Shown here: in pieces, positions 25,138 to 37,100 of the stretch
How the letters are laid out: the number at the start of each line of letters is the position of its first letter
How positions within the stretch are numbered: position 1 is the stretch's first letter
NCBI GenBank assembly: GCA_029224185.1
Contig: CM055198.1
Span: 18,896,419-18,960,418, forward strand
Direction: 5' to 3'
Origin: Karalla daura
Lineage: Eukaryota > Chordata > Actinopteri > Chaetodontiformes > Leiognathidae
Length of the DNA stretch: 64,000 nucleotides
Made by a program: the position numbers and the translations under genes
Notes under the pieces: model-generated
The model's input: only the letters and a program-made list of their open reading frames with translations
What the model was told of the DNA's origin: nothing
Databases searched by the model: none

Positions 25138-25654
25138 GTTGCTTCAGACCCGAATCCGCTCGCAGCTTCGCCCAACCCGCGCATGAGGTGTGGCCGTCCT
25201 GCCTTCAGCTGGTCTCAGGTCTGTGGATCGGACAGAGAGGAGTCTGGGTCTGAGTCTGGGGAGTTACGTATTTAGAAGACAAAATATGAATAACTGTTAT
25301 CCAGTAGCGTGGTTAGCACTATCACCTGAATCAAGGGCCTTTCTGTGTGGACTTTGCAGCAAATTATTATGATTCTAAACAAGACAAAAAAAATTGAAAT
25401 GTTGGATAACGTATCTTGTTTAAAGAATTAATTTCTTATTTTAAGCATTGACCTTTGCATTAAATCAACAAAAAAACAACTTTTTTCAAGAAATATTGTC
25501 CTAACCCAAATAAAAATCTGTCCTATCTTGTTTTGAGTGCCTCATCTCATCCTCAGATTAAATCTTTTAATCTCAATCCTTATTTGCAGTGTCTGATTGA
25601 ACGTTTACATCAAAGTGTGCTGTTGTGGCCCCAGTTGGGAGTTTCACATTCATA

Positions 25655-25810
25655 CTGTTGTACTGTTGTCATCCAGCGGCTCTGCTAAAATGGCTCGTCC
25701 ACTTGTTGGAGGGTTGGTGGTTCGATCACCAACCCCCCTGCAGCCTACATTGACGTATCCTACAATAATGAACCCCAAACTGTCCCTGATGCTGGGTCAC
25801 TGCATTCCTT
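25655..25810 (+). repeat. dispersed repeat, second family, partial copy
   Basis: GGAGGGTTGGTGGTTCGATC (box-B-like), then TGAACCCCAAACTGTCCCTG and ATGCTGGGTC parallel the copy starting at 26060. Confidence 0.65.
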
Positions 25811-26059
25811 GCATAGGAGTTATAAGGACTACCTCTTTTGTTTTATGTTTTTTTTAATAGCTATAAACTTCACCAGTTAAATTCTACTCATCTCCTACAC
25901 ATACAGGGTGGAAGCACAGAAACACCATCAAATCTAAAAACAAAATTAGCAGTGAATAATATGTATTTTTGGAGCACACCGATGGCACAGTGATGCAGAT
26001 CACACAGTGAGAGGGACGCTTTCGTCATCACTATTTTGCAGTCGTGGAGAAGACTGTCA

Positions 26060-26310
26060 GGCTCAGGGGCAGCACGGTGGTCCATTTGTCAGAGGGTCGG
26101 CGGTTCGATCCCAGCCTGTATTGAAGTATCCGGCGATGCTGAACCTCAGACTGTGCCTGGTGCTGGGTCAGGAGTGTGCGGAAGTGTGTGACTGTGTGTG
26201 AATGGTTAGGAAACCTGGTGAAGCAGACGGACCGTGCAGAGTGGCTTCTACCGCCAGTGTGTGAATGAGTGAATGTGACTTGAACTGTGAAGTGCTAGAA
26301 AACGAGTCCA
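26060..26310 (+). repeat. dispersed repeat, second family, longer copy
   Basis: GGGGCAGCACGGTGGTCC, GGTCGGCGGTTCGATCCCAG, ACCTCAGACTGTGCCTGGTG and the tail GTGTGAATGAGTGAATGTGA then GTGAAGTGC. A layout common in teleost genomes; tRNA-like GGTTCGATCCC box visible. Confidence 0.7.
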
Positions 26311-26759
26311 TTTATCATTTAAATCCTAAATCACTCATTTGGCAAGTGATATAAAGTATTCAGAATAGAGTACAGTGTGTAGTCTAACAGAATACTATAC
26401 AAATTATAGAAATATACATATATTTTTTAAAAAGTAAGCCAGTGTCCACTTCTCTGTCACACAGAGGGGTAATACTCGTTACAAATAATAATAAAAGATA
26501 ACAACTAAATCATTTAGTGGAATGCATTATCCTCACTGCTGGGGCTCTGTGCTCTGGGGTTTAATTTCATGCGCCAAAAACATGTTTATTTCTTTCGATT
26601 AAAGAGCAGAAAGACAGACAACAGGTCGATGCGCGCGGAGCAACAGTTTCCACTGCAGGTGATTAGTCTGAGGCCTCGTTGAGACGCGGTCACGTCGCTG
26701 TAATAACGTCTGCATACTGAGAGGTGACGCTCCAATTTATCACCCCGCTCACACACACT

Positions 26760-26850
26760 CTTTCTCCCTCAGTCTGTCTCTCCCTCTCTCTCTCTCGCGC
26801 GCTCTCTCTCTCTCACACACATACACATACACACGCACGCACGCACGCAC
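26760..26850. repeat. CT/CA compound microsatellite
   Basis: CTCTCT tract with CGCGCG interruption followed by CACACA and ACGC repeats, upstream edge of the CpG-rich region. Confidence 0.85.
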
Positions 26851-27145
26851 GTCCTCAACAGGTATTAACAAAACCTCAGAGGCCTGATTAGTCCGTTTAG
26901 AGACGAGTGAATAAGTTATAAAAACTATCCGCGACGGTGTGGGGTTTGCATGCGTCTCCCCCCCTCCTCTTCCTCGTCCTCCTCTTCCTCACAGACGGTT
27001 TAAACAGGTCGGCGGCGGCGGCGGCGGTGGCGCGAGTGATGAGGAGTCCATTATCGGACCATTCAGCGACGCATTGAGGAGATGATGAGGATGAGGAGGG
27101 TGAGGATGAGGAGGATGATGCTCAGAGGCTGCATCCTCAACTCAC

Positions 27146-27205
27146 CGCAGCACGGGAGCGCATCAGGTGCAGACACACACACGCAGACACAGACACACAC
27201 TCAGT
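27146..27205 (-). other. zbtb16: candidate 60-nt untranslated leader exon of zbtb16
   Basis: Bounded by acceptor TATATTTGCAG|ACTG and donor CTGCG|GTGAGT on the minus strand, about 1.9 kb upstream of the coding exon's acceptor. It contains a GT-rich microsatellite-like stretch. It could instead be part of a longer first exon. Only splice signals support it. Confidence 0.3.
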
Positions 27206-27471
27206 CTGCAAATATAAAAAAAAGACCCAGTTTGTCCTAAAATAGTGCCGCTCAGTGTCTGAGAGCCGCGCGCACTGTCTGAGGAACTTGCGCTCCACAT
27301 TTTCCCCTCAAAGCGAATTTTACAAACAACTGGCAGCGGGATCTTCACCATCACCCTCATCCTCCTCCTCCTCATCACATGCGCTGATAAATGTGGGGAT
27401 TGGGATTGAAAAGTAGTTTGTCAGGATGTGGAGGAGCAGATGGGTGTAAAGTGTAAAGGTGTCAGTCTGTG

Positions 27472-27508
27472 TGCGTGTGTGTGCGTGTGTGTGTGTGTGT
27501 GTGTGTTC
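27472..27508. repeat. (GT)n microsatellite next to candidate zbtb16 leader donor
   Basis: GT run beginning a few nt past the minus-strand GAG|GTGAGA donor at 27513. Confidence 0.9.
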
Positions 27509-27789
27509 TCACCTCTGTGTCGTCTCGTCCTCCGCTGATTATCCAGGCAGCAACATCATGCTTACACATTTCACAGTACCCGCTCCAAACTCAGTGCTGC
27601 TCCAAGTAAGCAAACCATCAGCCCGACGCGACAGTAAAGCCGGCGGAGGAGCGCCATCACTTCCGGGCTGCCCTTTCAAAATAAAAGAACGCTACGTCAA
27701 CCACATGTTGACACGGGCCCAAATAGCCCCATTTATGTTTCTTTTCTTTTCCTTTTTCATTTCAATTAATTTATATCCACCAATCTATT

Positions 27790-28085
27790 TATCCAGTTGA
27801 GAAATAGGAATAACAATATTGATCCAGAAGGGAAACTTTGGCAGCTCATTTACCATTTGCAGAACAATTAACAGCCTGAAGGCTGTAGGTACAGAGGATC
27901 CTCTATCTTCCAGAGGAGCCATCCACAGCCATGCTCTGGTGCATTAAAATGTTTTAAAGTGGATGATCCCAGTTGTCCAGAATGGCCTCAACCATCTTAA
28001 ATGCACCACATCCCCAGGGAAACCTGGTGTACTACCTTAGTGTAGACACTGGTCTACATTCAAGTGTGGTACTATCAAAATAAAA
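27790..28085. mobile_element. degraded retroelement-like segment
   Basis: Contains AATATTGATCCAGAAGGGAA followed by a GC-mixed block with no open frame; a TATTGATCC..GGGAAA tract of this sort is common in fish non-LTR retroelement remains. Family not assigned; could be unique sequence. Confidence 0.35.
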
Positions 28086-29385
28086 TGAAGACAATAGCGC
28101 TGCTGCTGCATGATGCCTCTTATTCTCTGATATTGGAGATAAGAAATACAATGTACACTTTGTTGACTTTAGTTTTGTGTTTATAGTCTTTGGCTCAGAC
28201 ATGTTGAATCAGCATCTGAATATATAGATTTTTTTCCAATCATATGTGTTGTGTATGTGTCCTATTTTAATAAAGACATTGGAGAATGGAACTAACTTTC
28301 ATGTCTTTCTCTGTGAATCCAGGTAAGGTATAGGATAGTCCTATAGTATACTACAGGCAATACAAGTAGAGTTATAGCAGCTGATTCTTAATAAGAGATT
28401 TGTTGTTTGTCTGATTATTAATGTTGCAAAGGCAAGCTTGAGGGAGACCAGCACTGAGTTATTTTGAGATTGGGAATTGGCACTTTAAATAAAGGCAAAT
28501 TAACTTAGCTAATTTAATTAGCACCTTGTTTTGTAGGATGATTAACAAACTGTTCAGTACCTTAGTCCCTCTCTCAGTTGCATCTCATCTTCCTCATCTT
28601 CACAGACATCCAAAGCATATTCAAGTCTGTAGCTTCTTATTCTTCTTCTGTCCCTTTTTGACCATTATTAAAAACACAAGTGTTGAGAGCACCCAGGAAA
28701 ATGTGATATCCGAATCAATGGACAGGAGTCGAGTAGGCTCTTACCTTTCTCTACAGAATATGGATTTTTCCTGGCACAGAAAAGAGCAAAAAAAAAAAAT
28801 CTAATTCATATGAAATAAATGAGACAAGGTACAAGTAGCAGTAGTAGGAGTAATAGTAATTTTTACAGTTTTTCCCACCCTTTTTTGCAATAGAACCAGC
28901 AGCATGGCACTGTGGGACTGTGGTTCCCACGGGCTAGTTTTCCAGTTTGAACTGTAATTCAGTCTGCTCTGTGTGTGTATGTCTATATTTATCTATTGTA
29001 TCGTTTTCTGTTCTATGTATTAGCCTTGCTAACCTCAAATGTACAGACTCAGGGGACACTGCACACAGATTCCTACATGCCTGGACTGTCCATCTGTGCA
29101 CAAATGAGAATAAAAAGAAACTTGAATCTTTTGTATGTGCTACATCTACATGTCCTTGATGTATTGTCACATCAGTTGCAACGCGATGATGAAAGAGTTC
29201 GTCTGCTTCACCTCAGCAGCCCTTTCTTTTTTTATTTCATTTTTTATTTTTTATTTTGAAGGTCCACTGGTCTGGCTGCCTGTCTCCTCCTGGCTGTCTG
29301 CTGCTGCTTTGACTGGCTGGGACTCGTCGCTGGGTCGACGTCACAGCTCTGAGTGATCTCCCTCTGCTCCTCGCCTCTCCATCAG

Positions 29386-29509
29386 GGCTGCAATCAGAGA
29401 CATCTACAGGGCATCTGAACCTGTGACAGCTGCCAGACACCAGCAGCACCTACACTGCACACACCAGCGGCTTCTTTAAACTGGTCCCAGTGGAGAGGAC
29501 TGGAATTGG
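29386..29509 (+). other. candidate plus-strand exon in the intergenic gap
   Basis: Acceptor CCTCTCCATCAG|GGC and donor AATTGG|GTAAGA bound 124 nt. One frame is open for 31 codons (AAIRDIYRASEPVTAARHQQ and on) then stops at TAA, so it may be non-coding. Not recognised. Confidence 0.25.
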
Positions 29510-30019
29510 GTAAGAGGAGAGGAGAGGGGGAGGAGGAGGATGGGGAGGGAAACAGGATGCCATGCTGTGGTTGTTGACACTGTGTTTACTGTTGTGCAGG
29601 TCACAGCAGAGCTAGCTGAAAATAATATCCAAGTATTTTGTCATCCTAGCTTGGAAGTGTTAACTTTACACACGTTATGTAACACGTGTTTATCTGCTGC
29701 TCCATCTGTGTGGACAAGTTGACCCCAGCCCCAATAATAACCTGTTTGCTCTGTAACCTTCTCTCTGTAAATAACCCCTGTGTGTGTTGTCCATGACATG
29801 GCGAAAACAAAAGGGGGGGGGGCACACAAAAAGCAGGTGCGCACTGACATCTAGTGTGCATATGGTGCCACATCATCAAACTGTGGAGAGAGAAGAAAAA
29901 AAGAAAGAAAGAAGGAGACAGAGAAAAAGGAAAAAGTAATTGGAACTAATGACAAAATGGGCCAGGACAAAATTAGATTCGGAAACCATTTTTTATTTTG
30001 TAAATGGGTTAGCACTCAG

Positions 30020-30302
30020 ACTGTACACAACAGATATTCTCTGAGTTTGACCCAATAAAACCCAAGGAGGAGCATCCGCAGACCAGGAGGCAAGGTGGTC
30101 GTCCAGCCCCAGCAGAGCAGTGTACGGTGAGTACAGCTCTGCCTTGTCTGTTGTCTCGTATACACGTCAGTCTCTCCCTCTCTGACCTGATATCTGGTAA
30201 CTAAAGCTTCTGTAAGAAAGGTCTGATCTCCCGTTTCAGGTGGTGGACCACCTTGCCTTCTGCCGGCGGGGGATCCTCGACTCTGTCAAGCAGTGTCTCC
30301 TG
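30020..30302 (+). other. candidate plus-strand two-exon transcript, unrecognised
   Basis: An exon ending GTACG|GTGAGT at 30126, a 113-nt intron, acceptor CCGTTTCAG|GTGG, then a 63-nt exon 30240-30302 ending CTCCTG|GTGAGT. A single frame stays open from about 30012 across the junction: FSEFDPIKPKEEHPQTRRQG, then VVDHLAFCRRGILDSVKQCL. Two perfect GTGAGT donors and a good acceptor make it more than random, but the peptide is not one I know. It may be a small gene, a lncRNA, or chance. Confidence 0.35.
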
Positions 30303-30850
30303 GTGAGTGATTTTTTTTATTTTTTTTGTACAAAAAGACAAAAACTAAAAAAGAAATCCAAAGAAGACCACATTACAGAACACTCGAAGAACAACTGGGG
30401 GAGGGAAATAAAAACGGTGTGAAGCAATGCCAGAACAAGCCCCAAAGGTAACACGCATCAAAATCAATATGAGAACTATTTTCCCCCAAATGAACATGGG
30501 CACGTCTATCTGCCTCGTAGTTATACGTTATGACTGTATTCATGCCAAGGTTCAAAAACACCTTCCTTCACTATAGCTGGCAATATATAGTGCTGTGACC
30601 AGAGACGGACAGTTTTTATACACTACACGTGTTATAATGACCACATTAGTCCATTTATCATACTTTTCTTCTAGTAATACAATATATTAAATAAAAAGAA
30701 TAGGCTAAACCTCTCACAACAAAGCTATGCAGATTATCATAGAAACTGATGACGAGACAATCTATTGACACACAGGCACAGTGCACAAGCTTGCAGGCAG
30801 GAAATGGAAAAGAAATCTTTGTAGTTTTTAAATAGTACAAAAATGCTGTT

Positions 30851-32016
30851 TTTATTTATTTATCTTTTTTGCTTCAAAAGCACAACTCAAAAAGTTCAAA
30901 GCCAGACCTTCTGATCTTCTTTAATGTGAGGAAGAAACAGTAGTTGTTGTAGCCTTTGTCGCCTCCCGCCCTCCACCCGTGAACAAGTACGTGGCGTATA
31001 TTTAGCGCTAGATCAGAAGACGTCCGCTGGATCCCTGGCTCTTCAACCCTTGGCTGACAATGAGCAATTTTGCTGGCATTTCTGTTTGTTTTTTTCCCCC
31101 TAATGTCTCAGTCCGATGAGTTGCCTTTTTTATAATCAAATTCATTTTCTCAATGAACATTTTTGAACTAGATAAGGCAGTGACAAACTGATAATAAAGT
31201 GGCCAAATCTGTTTCGTGGATTCTCCGTGGGTTTCTTTTCCCCCCTGCAGCTGGCTGTGGGTTTGCAGTCGTCATCCGTGCATCCAACCCGAGCCTGTGT
31301 TTGATCGATGCCAGCGTTTCTGAGAGAGATAACGCCTCCCCGTAACAGACAGAGTGAAACCGTAAACCTCGCAAAAAAAACCCCAAAACAAATCTTTACA
31401 ACCACTTGCAGGTCAGACATGCAGAACAGGCTAGTGGAACGAGACTAGCCCCAGAAATGAAAAAGTCCAAACCGACAAAATAAAATGCAAAAAGTTTCAC
31501 ATTTGAACATGAAAATAAGAAAAATAGTTTCTATATATATATATATAGTCAGGGTTTTTTTGCTTTTTGTGTTGTTTTTTTTTCTTTTTACAATTCCCAT
31601 AATTCAATACTTGTGTGTGTGATTGCAGTTCAAACTAGAAGCACAATAGAAAGTAAGAATCTAACCTTTCCATATATCTACCAAGCAGTCGTTGAACGAT
31701 GAGAGACTGGTCTCGACCCTCCTGACTGGTTAAATAAAATACCAATAAAAAAATAAAATAAATCTCTTATGACCTAAAGATAAACTCCTCGGGTGTAAAC
31801 ATCTCGTGAATGGAACCAGAACTGAAGCACAGTCAGAGTGCGCTCGAACCGATCGTGTTTAACCGTGTTGTTAAGGGCACTGGAAATCAAAACTCCCGCA
31901 GCGTTTTCTCGCTCGATGCCGCTCGCGGAAAACTGGTTTGGAACCGGGTTCGGGTTTTTTTTTTTTTTTTTTTCTTGTCTTGTTTTACCCCCCCCCCCCC
32001 TCCCCGCCGCCACTCA
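30851..32016 (-). other. ncam1: probable ncam1 3' UTR
   Basis: AT-rich sequence downstream of the ncam1 stop, with a poly-pyrimidine/purine stretch at 31950-32000. Overlapping AATAAA signals on the minus strand at 30851-30860 give a plausible end about 1.16 kb after the stop. More hexamers further on mean longer forms are possible. Confidence 0.5.
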
Positions 32017-32137
32017 TCATGCTTTGGTCTGGGTGGTGTTTGTCTGTATGACACTGTTGTGTTCTGCGGAGATCTCCGTCAGGGCTTTGGATAGCTCTGC
32101 CTCGTCCAGCTTGCCCTTCTCATCAGAGAAAACCTTC
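32017..32137 (-). CDS. ncam1: ncam1 last coding exon (human exon 19 equivalent)
   Basis: 121 nt with TGA at 32017-32019. Encodes KVFSDEKGKLDEAELSKALT then EISAEHNSVIQTNTTQTKA. The end resembles mammalian ATQTKENESKA only loosely, but phase 2 fits both the 36293 and the 34447 donors. Acceptor CCCCGCTGCAG|G. Confidence 0.88.
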
Positions 32138-34154
32138 CTGCAGCGGGGGGGAAAAACGACACAAACACAGGAGAGCGTGAAATCAGAGACGTGGACGCTC
32201 TGCGGACTCCATAAAACACACCTTTTAACCATTTATTCTCCATGACGTGTTCACCCAATATGTAAGAAGACGCTGTGTGAGCTCAGGGGTCTTTTTACAT
32301 ATTTCTTCACCACCTCGACGACAGTTAAGTCCGTTTTTAAACAAACAAACACCGTGTGTTTCATCCTAGCTTCCTGGCCAGCAGAAATCTGTCTGTCTGA
32401 GCTCTAGCACGTCAGAGGCTGTGGTGGCACGGTGCTACGTGTGGCATCCGGGCTGCTCATGAAACACGATATCTGCATGGTGCCTGCAGCTCTTTCCCTC
32501 CTCCTCCTCCTCCTCCTCTCTGAAAAACACCTCTCGTCTCCCAAGTTGGCGACTTGGGGAGGATTCAGGCAACATTCAAGGCGCTCGCCCGCACCCTGGG
32601 ACAAAAGCACTTTGTCAGTAAAGTGAAAAGCCTCTCTCACACACGGACCTGTTACACGGCTGTCTCCATCTATCTGCTGGAGTCGCTGCTTTGTCATCCA
32701 GACTCGCAGGTGCTACAGCGTTACTCACACACACATTCACACACACACACACACAGACAGCAGACAGACAGCGGTCAGGCCTGGCATTGTTTGTGTGGTG
32801 CTGCCATCTGCTGCATGCGAGGAGTAGTGACGCTGGCGAGCCGGCGTGATGATGGCCAGGGGCCTCAGCAGCAGCAGCAGCAGCAGGGATTGATCTCAAA
32901 ACGTGTTTTCCTGTTGAAGCTGTTATTAATGACGGGCGTGAGCGGGCGGCACGCTCGATAAACGTCATCAGTTATTGGGAGACGCTTTCGTCTGTTTCAC
33001 AGTGTCGATATGTCAGCCCGGGCCTCCTGGTTAATTAGCCCGCTGCATGTTCAGACGTGGACGACGTGTTTTCGTCCGAGTCAAACGTGTAGGTAGAGGC
33101 TGCAATAATTCCTCTTCAGGGATAAATGAAGTGCTCATCTAATCTTATCTGTGATTACTGTTGCTCTGAGGAGGAGTTAAAACTGTTCTTACACAGGTGG
33201 AGAATATCTAAAATCCCTGAGCAAACTACAAATTCACTCGTTCCAATTGAGCGAGCCATTTCACACGTTCATCTAACTTTGCTTTGCTCTGCTTTTGTCT
33301 GTATGTAGCTGTATGGTTTTTATCTACAGAGCCTGCTTGATTATATTCATATTCATATTATTATATTATAAATATTGTGCTGCCGCAGCATTAAAAAGAA
33401 AAGCGTGGGAACAAGATCCCAAGTTAATAGCTCATGGGAGCGAGCTCATTAAGTCTCGGCCATGACTTAATAATGCGTGAAAATTAAATAAGATTGAGTG
33501 GCCACAAGAAAATTATTGAGTCACTGAGGTACTGACTAACTGGGGCAACTATGGGAATTAACCATCGTTTAATTATCGCTTTATAATCGTGAATATTCAA
33601 GGGTAATTCCTCTTTTTTGGCTCTCCAAAATGGACAACCTTCCCACTTGAATAATCTCGTTACCATGCGTTATTAAGTACTGGCCATGACTCGACTGTCT
33701 CGTTCCTTTGCAATAATTAAACAAATGTCAGCGGACGGGCTCTGAATTTGTGAGCTGAGGCTGAGAGGAACGAGTTCTTCTAAAGAGCTGCAAAGAGACG
33801 ACATGGGGGAGATAACAACCATGTGAATGGTAGTAAACCAGGGGGAGGCTCTAGGTCTATTAGGAGACCATGGAGGGGCAGATCATTTCCTGTTAAAACG
33901 TGAGGATATCAGTATCTTGAAATCGTGATAATTGTATTTTGTTATGTGAAAATATCCTGTTAAAAAGTGTTAACAGGATATTGTTGTAGCTGTGAACCTT
34001 TCACATACTTACAGGACACTGAGCAGCAACACGCTACCATAGAAAAATGTATTCTGACTAGAGAGTGGGCACTCAATAGAAGCGTCTGATGCTTTATTTT
34101 ATTGTGGCGAGTTTTGCATTTGTGTAAGCAGGTCCGTGTTTGACAGAGGCTTCG

Positions 34155-34188
<34 letters not shown>

Positions 34189-37100
34189 AATGTTGCCGAA
34201 CCAGAGACACCGCAGCGGTCACACACAAGCGTTGAACAGGACTATCACTGTCACGACCCACAACATCTGACAGCTATCCCAGTGTCATTACCACAGGTTT
34301 TACCATTACAATATTTCATATTGTGTGGTCAATGGCAAGATGCGGTGGTGAATGAATGGGCATACAAGCTACACACTTCAATTCTCACGCACACACGCAC
34401 GCACACACATACAAACACACAGATAAACCTCTAGAGGGAGCCGTACTCATCGTTGACAGGAGGAGCAGTCTTGGCCAGAGTCTCTGACGCCTCCAGGACT
34501 GGGCCTGAGGGGGGGACATCTGCTCCGTCTCCATTGGGCAGAGAGGGGGCAGAGGGCGGGCTCTCTAGGCTAATGAGGTCGGCGGGCGGGGAGGGTCGTT
34601 CGGTCCCGTTTGTCAGCTCTAAATCTACGTCTGCGTTTTTGGGCGCCGCGTCCGGGGTCAGCAGGTCGTACGAGTCCGACAGCGCCGTGAGGAGGTCGTT
34701 CGAGAGCAGCGGCTCGACGGGGGCGGACGTGAGGGGGGTGATGGGCAGGGGGGAGGGGACGTCTGCCACCAGAGGGGCAGGCTCTCCAGCGTCCAGGGCT
34801 TTAAGAGCTCTGCGGGCCGCTGGAGGGGAGCTAGCTAGGTTAGCGCCGGCGGTCTGGTCGGGCCTGGCCAGGCTACGTCCGCTGGGCTCGCACGGGTTGC
34901 GCTCTGGTTTCGGGGTCTGGGCGGAGGTGGCGGCGGGCGGGGGGGCGGCCTGTGCGAGGGTCTGGCTTTCTAAGGCGGCGTTGGGGACCTTGGTGATGGG
35001 CGGGCTCGGGGCCGCTCTCTTGGTCTCTGGCGTGGGCGAGGACGGCGAGGACGTCGCCAGCGGCGACACCGGGGGGCTACTTTTAGCGTTCAGAGCGGCC
35101 AGTTTGGGGGAGTGTCTACGCTTGGGTGGAATCGGGGTCCCGGATTTTTGAGGTCTAGTCCATTCGGGGGTGGGCGGGGGAGTGATCTTTCTGTCCTGCT
35201 CTTCCGGCGGCGGGTCCCTCTTTCTCTGCTCGACTAACGGCGCCATTTTGGCTTCGACGGCGGAGGAGGAGATGACGGGGGTCGGCGGCGCGGTGGTGGA
35301 CTCCGGCGTCGGCGCCGGCACGGGGACGGGGACGGGGGAGGGCTCTGGGGGCTCGTTGGCGGGGGTGGACAGGCTACAAGTGAGGGTAGTGGTCTCGCTA
35401 GAGGGGCTGTCCTGAGCGGGGTCAATAGTTGCAGTGGCTGTGTCAGAGTTGGTGGCTACGGAGGAGAGGGTGTCCAGTGCCAGAGCAGCAGTGTAAGCCG
35501 CCAGCCTGAGAGAGCAGGGAGAGAACAGAGACACACAGACTAGACACCAGGGTGACTGTGACAGAGGAAGGGTGGCCCCAGACCAGAGCATGCAAAGGGA
35601 TTAGTTGGCTTTAGAAAAACAGAACAAAACATAAAAGAAATCACACAAACATAGACGAAGCAACTTAAAACAGCAACACTATTGAAGCCTAGTGAAGAAA
35701 AAGAAACAAAGAAAAAGAGGACGTCATGCTGTGAGTGGACAAGAAAGGATACATCCCATACACACACCAACATGGAGTACACCGACTAGGAAAACTAACG
35801 GACTGAAAGGTCTTCCTGCGGTACACTACTGTACGACACCACCTGTAAGGGTTAAACAGTACCAGTGACCAGTCTTGTGCTGTGCTTTCTCTTTTTTTTT
35901 GTTCCAGCCTGTGGGTACATGAGACGGCCTCGCTGAGGTTGTCAAATGGCTTCATGTGAGTTGACCACGCTCAAGAGAACGAAAGCCCTTCTGTGTCTTT
36001 TACTGGTATTGCTTCAACCTTGATACAATGAGACAGAAAATCTCCAAAGGCCGGAGAAGAAACACAAAGTGCAGTAATCCCTCTCGGAGGGGGTAAAAAA
36101 CAGAAAAGCAACACGGTTCAGTGGACTCCACTCAAGAATGGTCTGATTTTCAATTATTTTCCAGGGTCAATTTTTTTTGCTCCTGTTGAAACAAGATGAT
36201 TATTCTTTAAAGTGGAGTGCAACGCACAACGGCTAAGAAGACTTGAGCGGTAGAGGGCGTGTGCTGCCGTGCGCAGGTGGCCTGTCACTCACTCTGGCTC
36301 CGTGAGGGGCGTGGTCTCATTGGGCTCCGTCGGCCCCGCCGCGTTGTGGTTGGCCGTGTACTCGTCCTCCGTCCTGACCTCCACTATTCGCTCTTTGGAC
36401 TCGTCTTTCCTGCAAGAGAAGGACACGGATCTCCGAGTGAGCGAGACGGACTACTGCTTTACTTATTGTTTATCTTGCTTTTCCTACTGATCACTGTCAC
36501 TCATTATTTATCAACTGTAAGTTTCTTTTGTGTGACTGCCTGGACAGGATACTTTCCCCTCTGGGATGAATTAAGTTCCTATCTTAAACATGGATGTTTC
36601 TGGAGTGTGGGAGGACGTACATGTTAAACACAAGCTGAAGGGGCTGAGTTAATAAACTCTGTGGGGAGTGCAGCACATAAATTATTCCTCCCTCTATAAA
36701 AACTGTGTCCGCTTGTCTTGGTCTGTGTAAACTTAATCTGATTAGACAGATTCGACCCAGTAAAACACAGATCAGCGATGCCATGCATGCTGTCACAGTC
36801 ACACTTACTTTATCGGTGAATAAAGTGTGGATCATCTGCTTCCATTTTTCACACAGTTCTGTTTTAATAAGCCACTTTTATGCACTTTCATGAAGTATCA
36901 TCAGAAGTTACGTAGTAAATGGACTGATTCCTATGTACAAGATATTTGCAGGAATCTTAAGTTCAATACCTTTTAAGACTTTTTCAAGACCTGCAAGAGA
37001 AAAACTATTTGCCTAATCGACATTTCTGTAATCAGCAACCCTTCTTTAATTGACTAAACAATTGGAGTTTACAGTTTAATCTATAGAGCATGACCATACA

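Larger units (their letters stand above)
25221..27145 (-). other. zbtb16: zbtb16 5' intron (leader to first coding exon), inferred
   Basis: AT-rich stretch between the acceptor at 25221 and the candidate donor at 27145. Holds two copies of a second dispersed repeat family (25655-25810 and 26060-26310). Confidence 0.45.
26950..27680 (-). promoter_or_regulatory. zbtb16: CpG-rich probable zbtb16 promoter and untranslated leader
   Basis: This stretch has GC/CpG-rich blocks (a GGC run at about 27010-27030, GAGCCGCGCGCAC at 27264, GCCGGCGGAGG at 27640) in otherwise AT-rich surroundings. On the minus strand it contains two strong donor sites, GAG|GTGAGA at 27513 and TGCG|GTGAGT at 27146, and an acceptor TATATTTGCAG ending at 27206. 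These can form non-coding leader exons spliced to the acceptor at 25221. The start site itself cannot be placed. Human ZBTB16 also has an untranslated first exon; the local model is inference. Confidence 0.5.
27681..30850. other. short intergenic gap between zbtb16 and ncam1
   Basis: Holds a degraded retroelement-like segment (27790-28080), AT-rich unique DNA, T-rich stretch at 29225-29262, and a candidate plus-strand spliced transcript (29386-30302). None of the genes that separate NCAM1 and ZBTB16 in mammals is recognisable. Confidence 0.6.

Noticed and set aside
27681..30850. Possible drd2, ttc12, ankk1 or htr3 exons in the gap
   Set aside because: No recognisable coding blocks of these genes on either strand.
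34453..35151. 232-codon plus-strand open frame
   Set aside because: Antisense shadow of the GC-rich ncam1 180 exon, which has family similarity, phase and acceptor on the minus strand.
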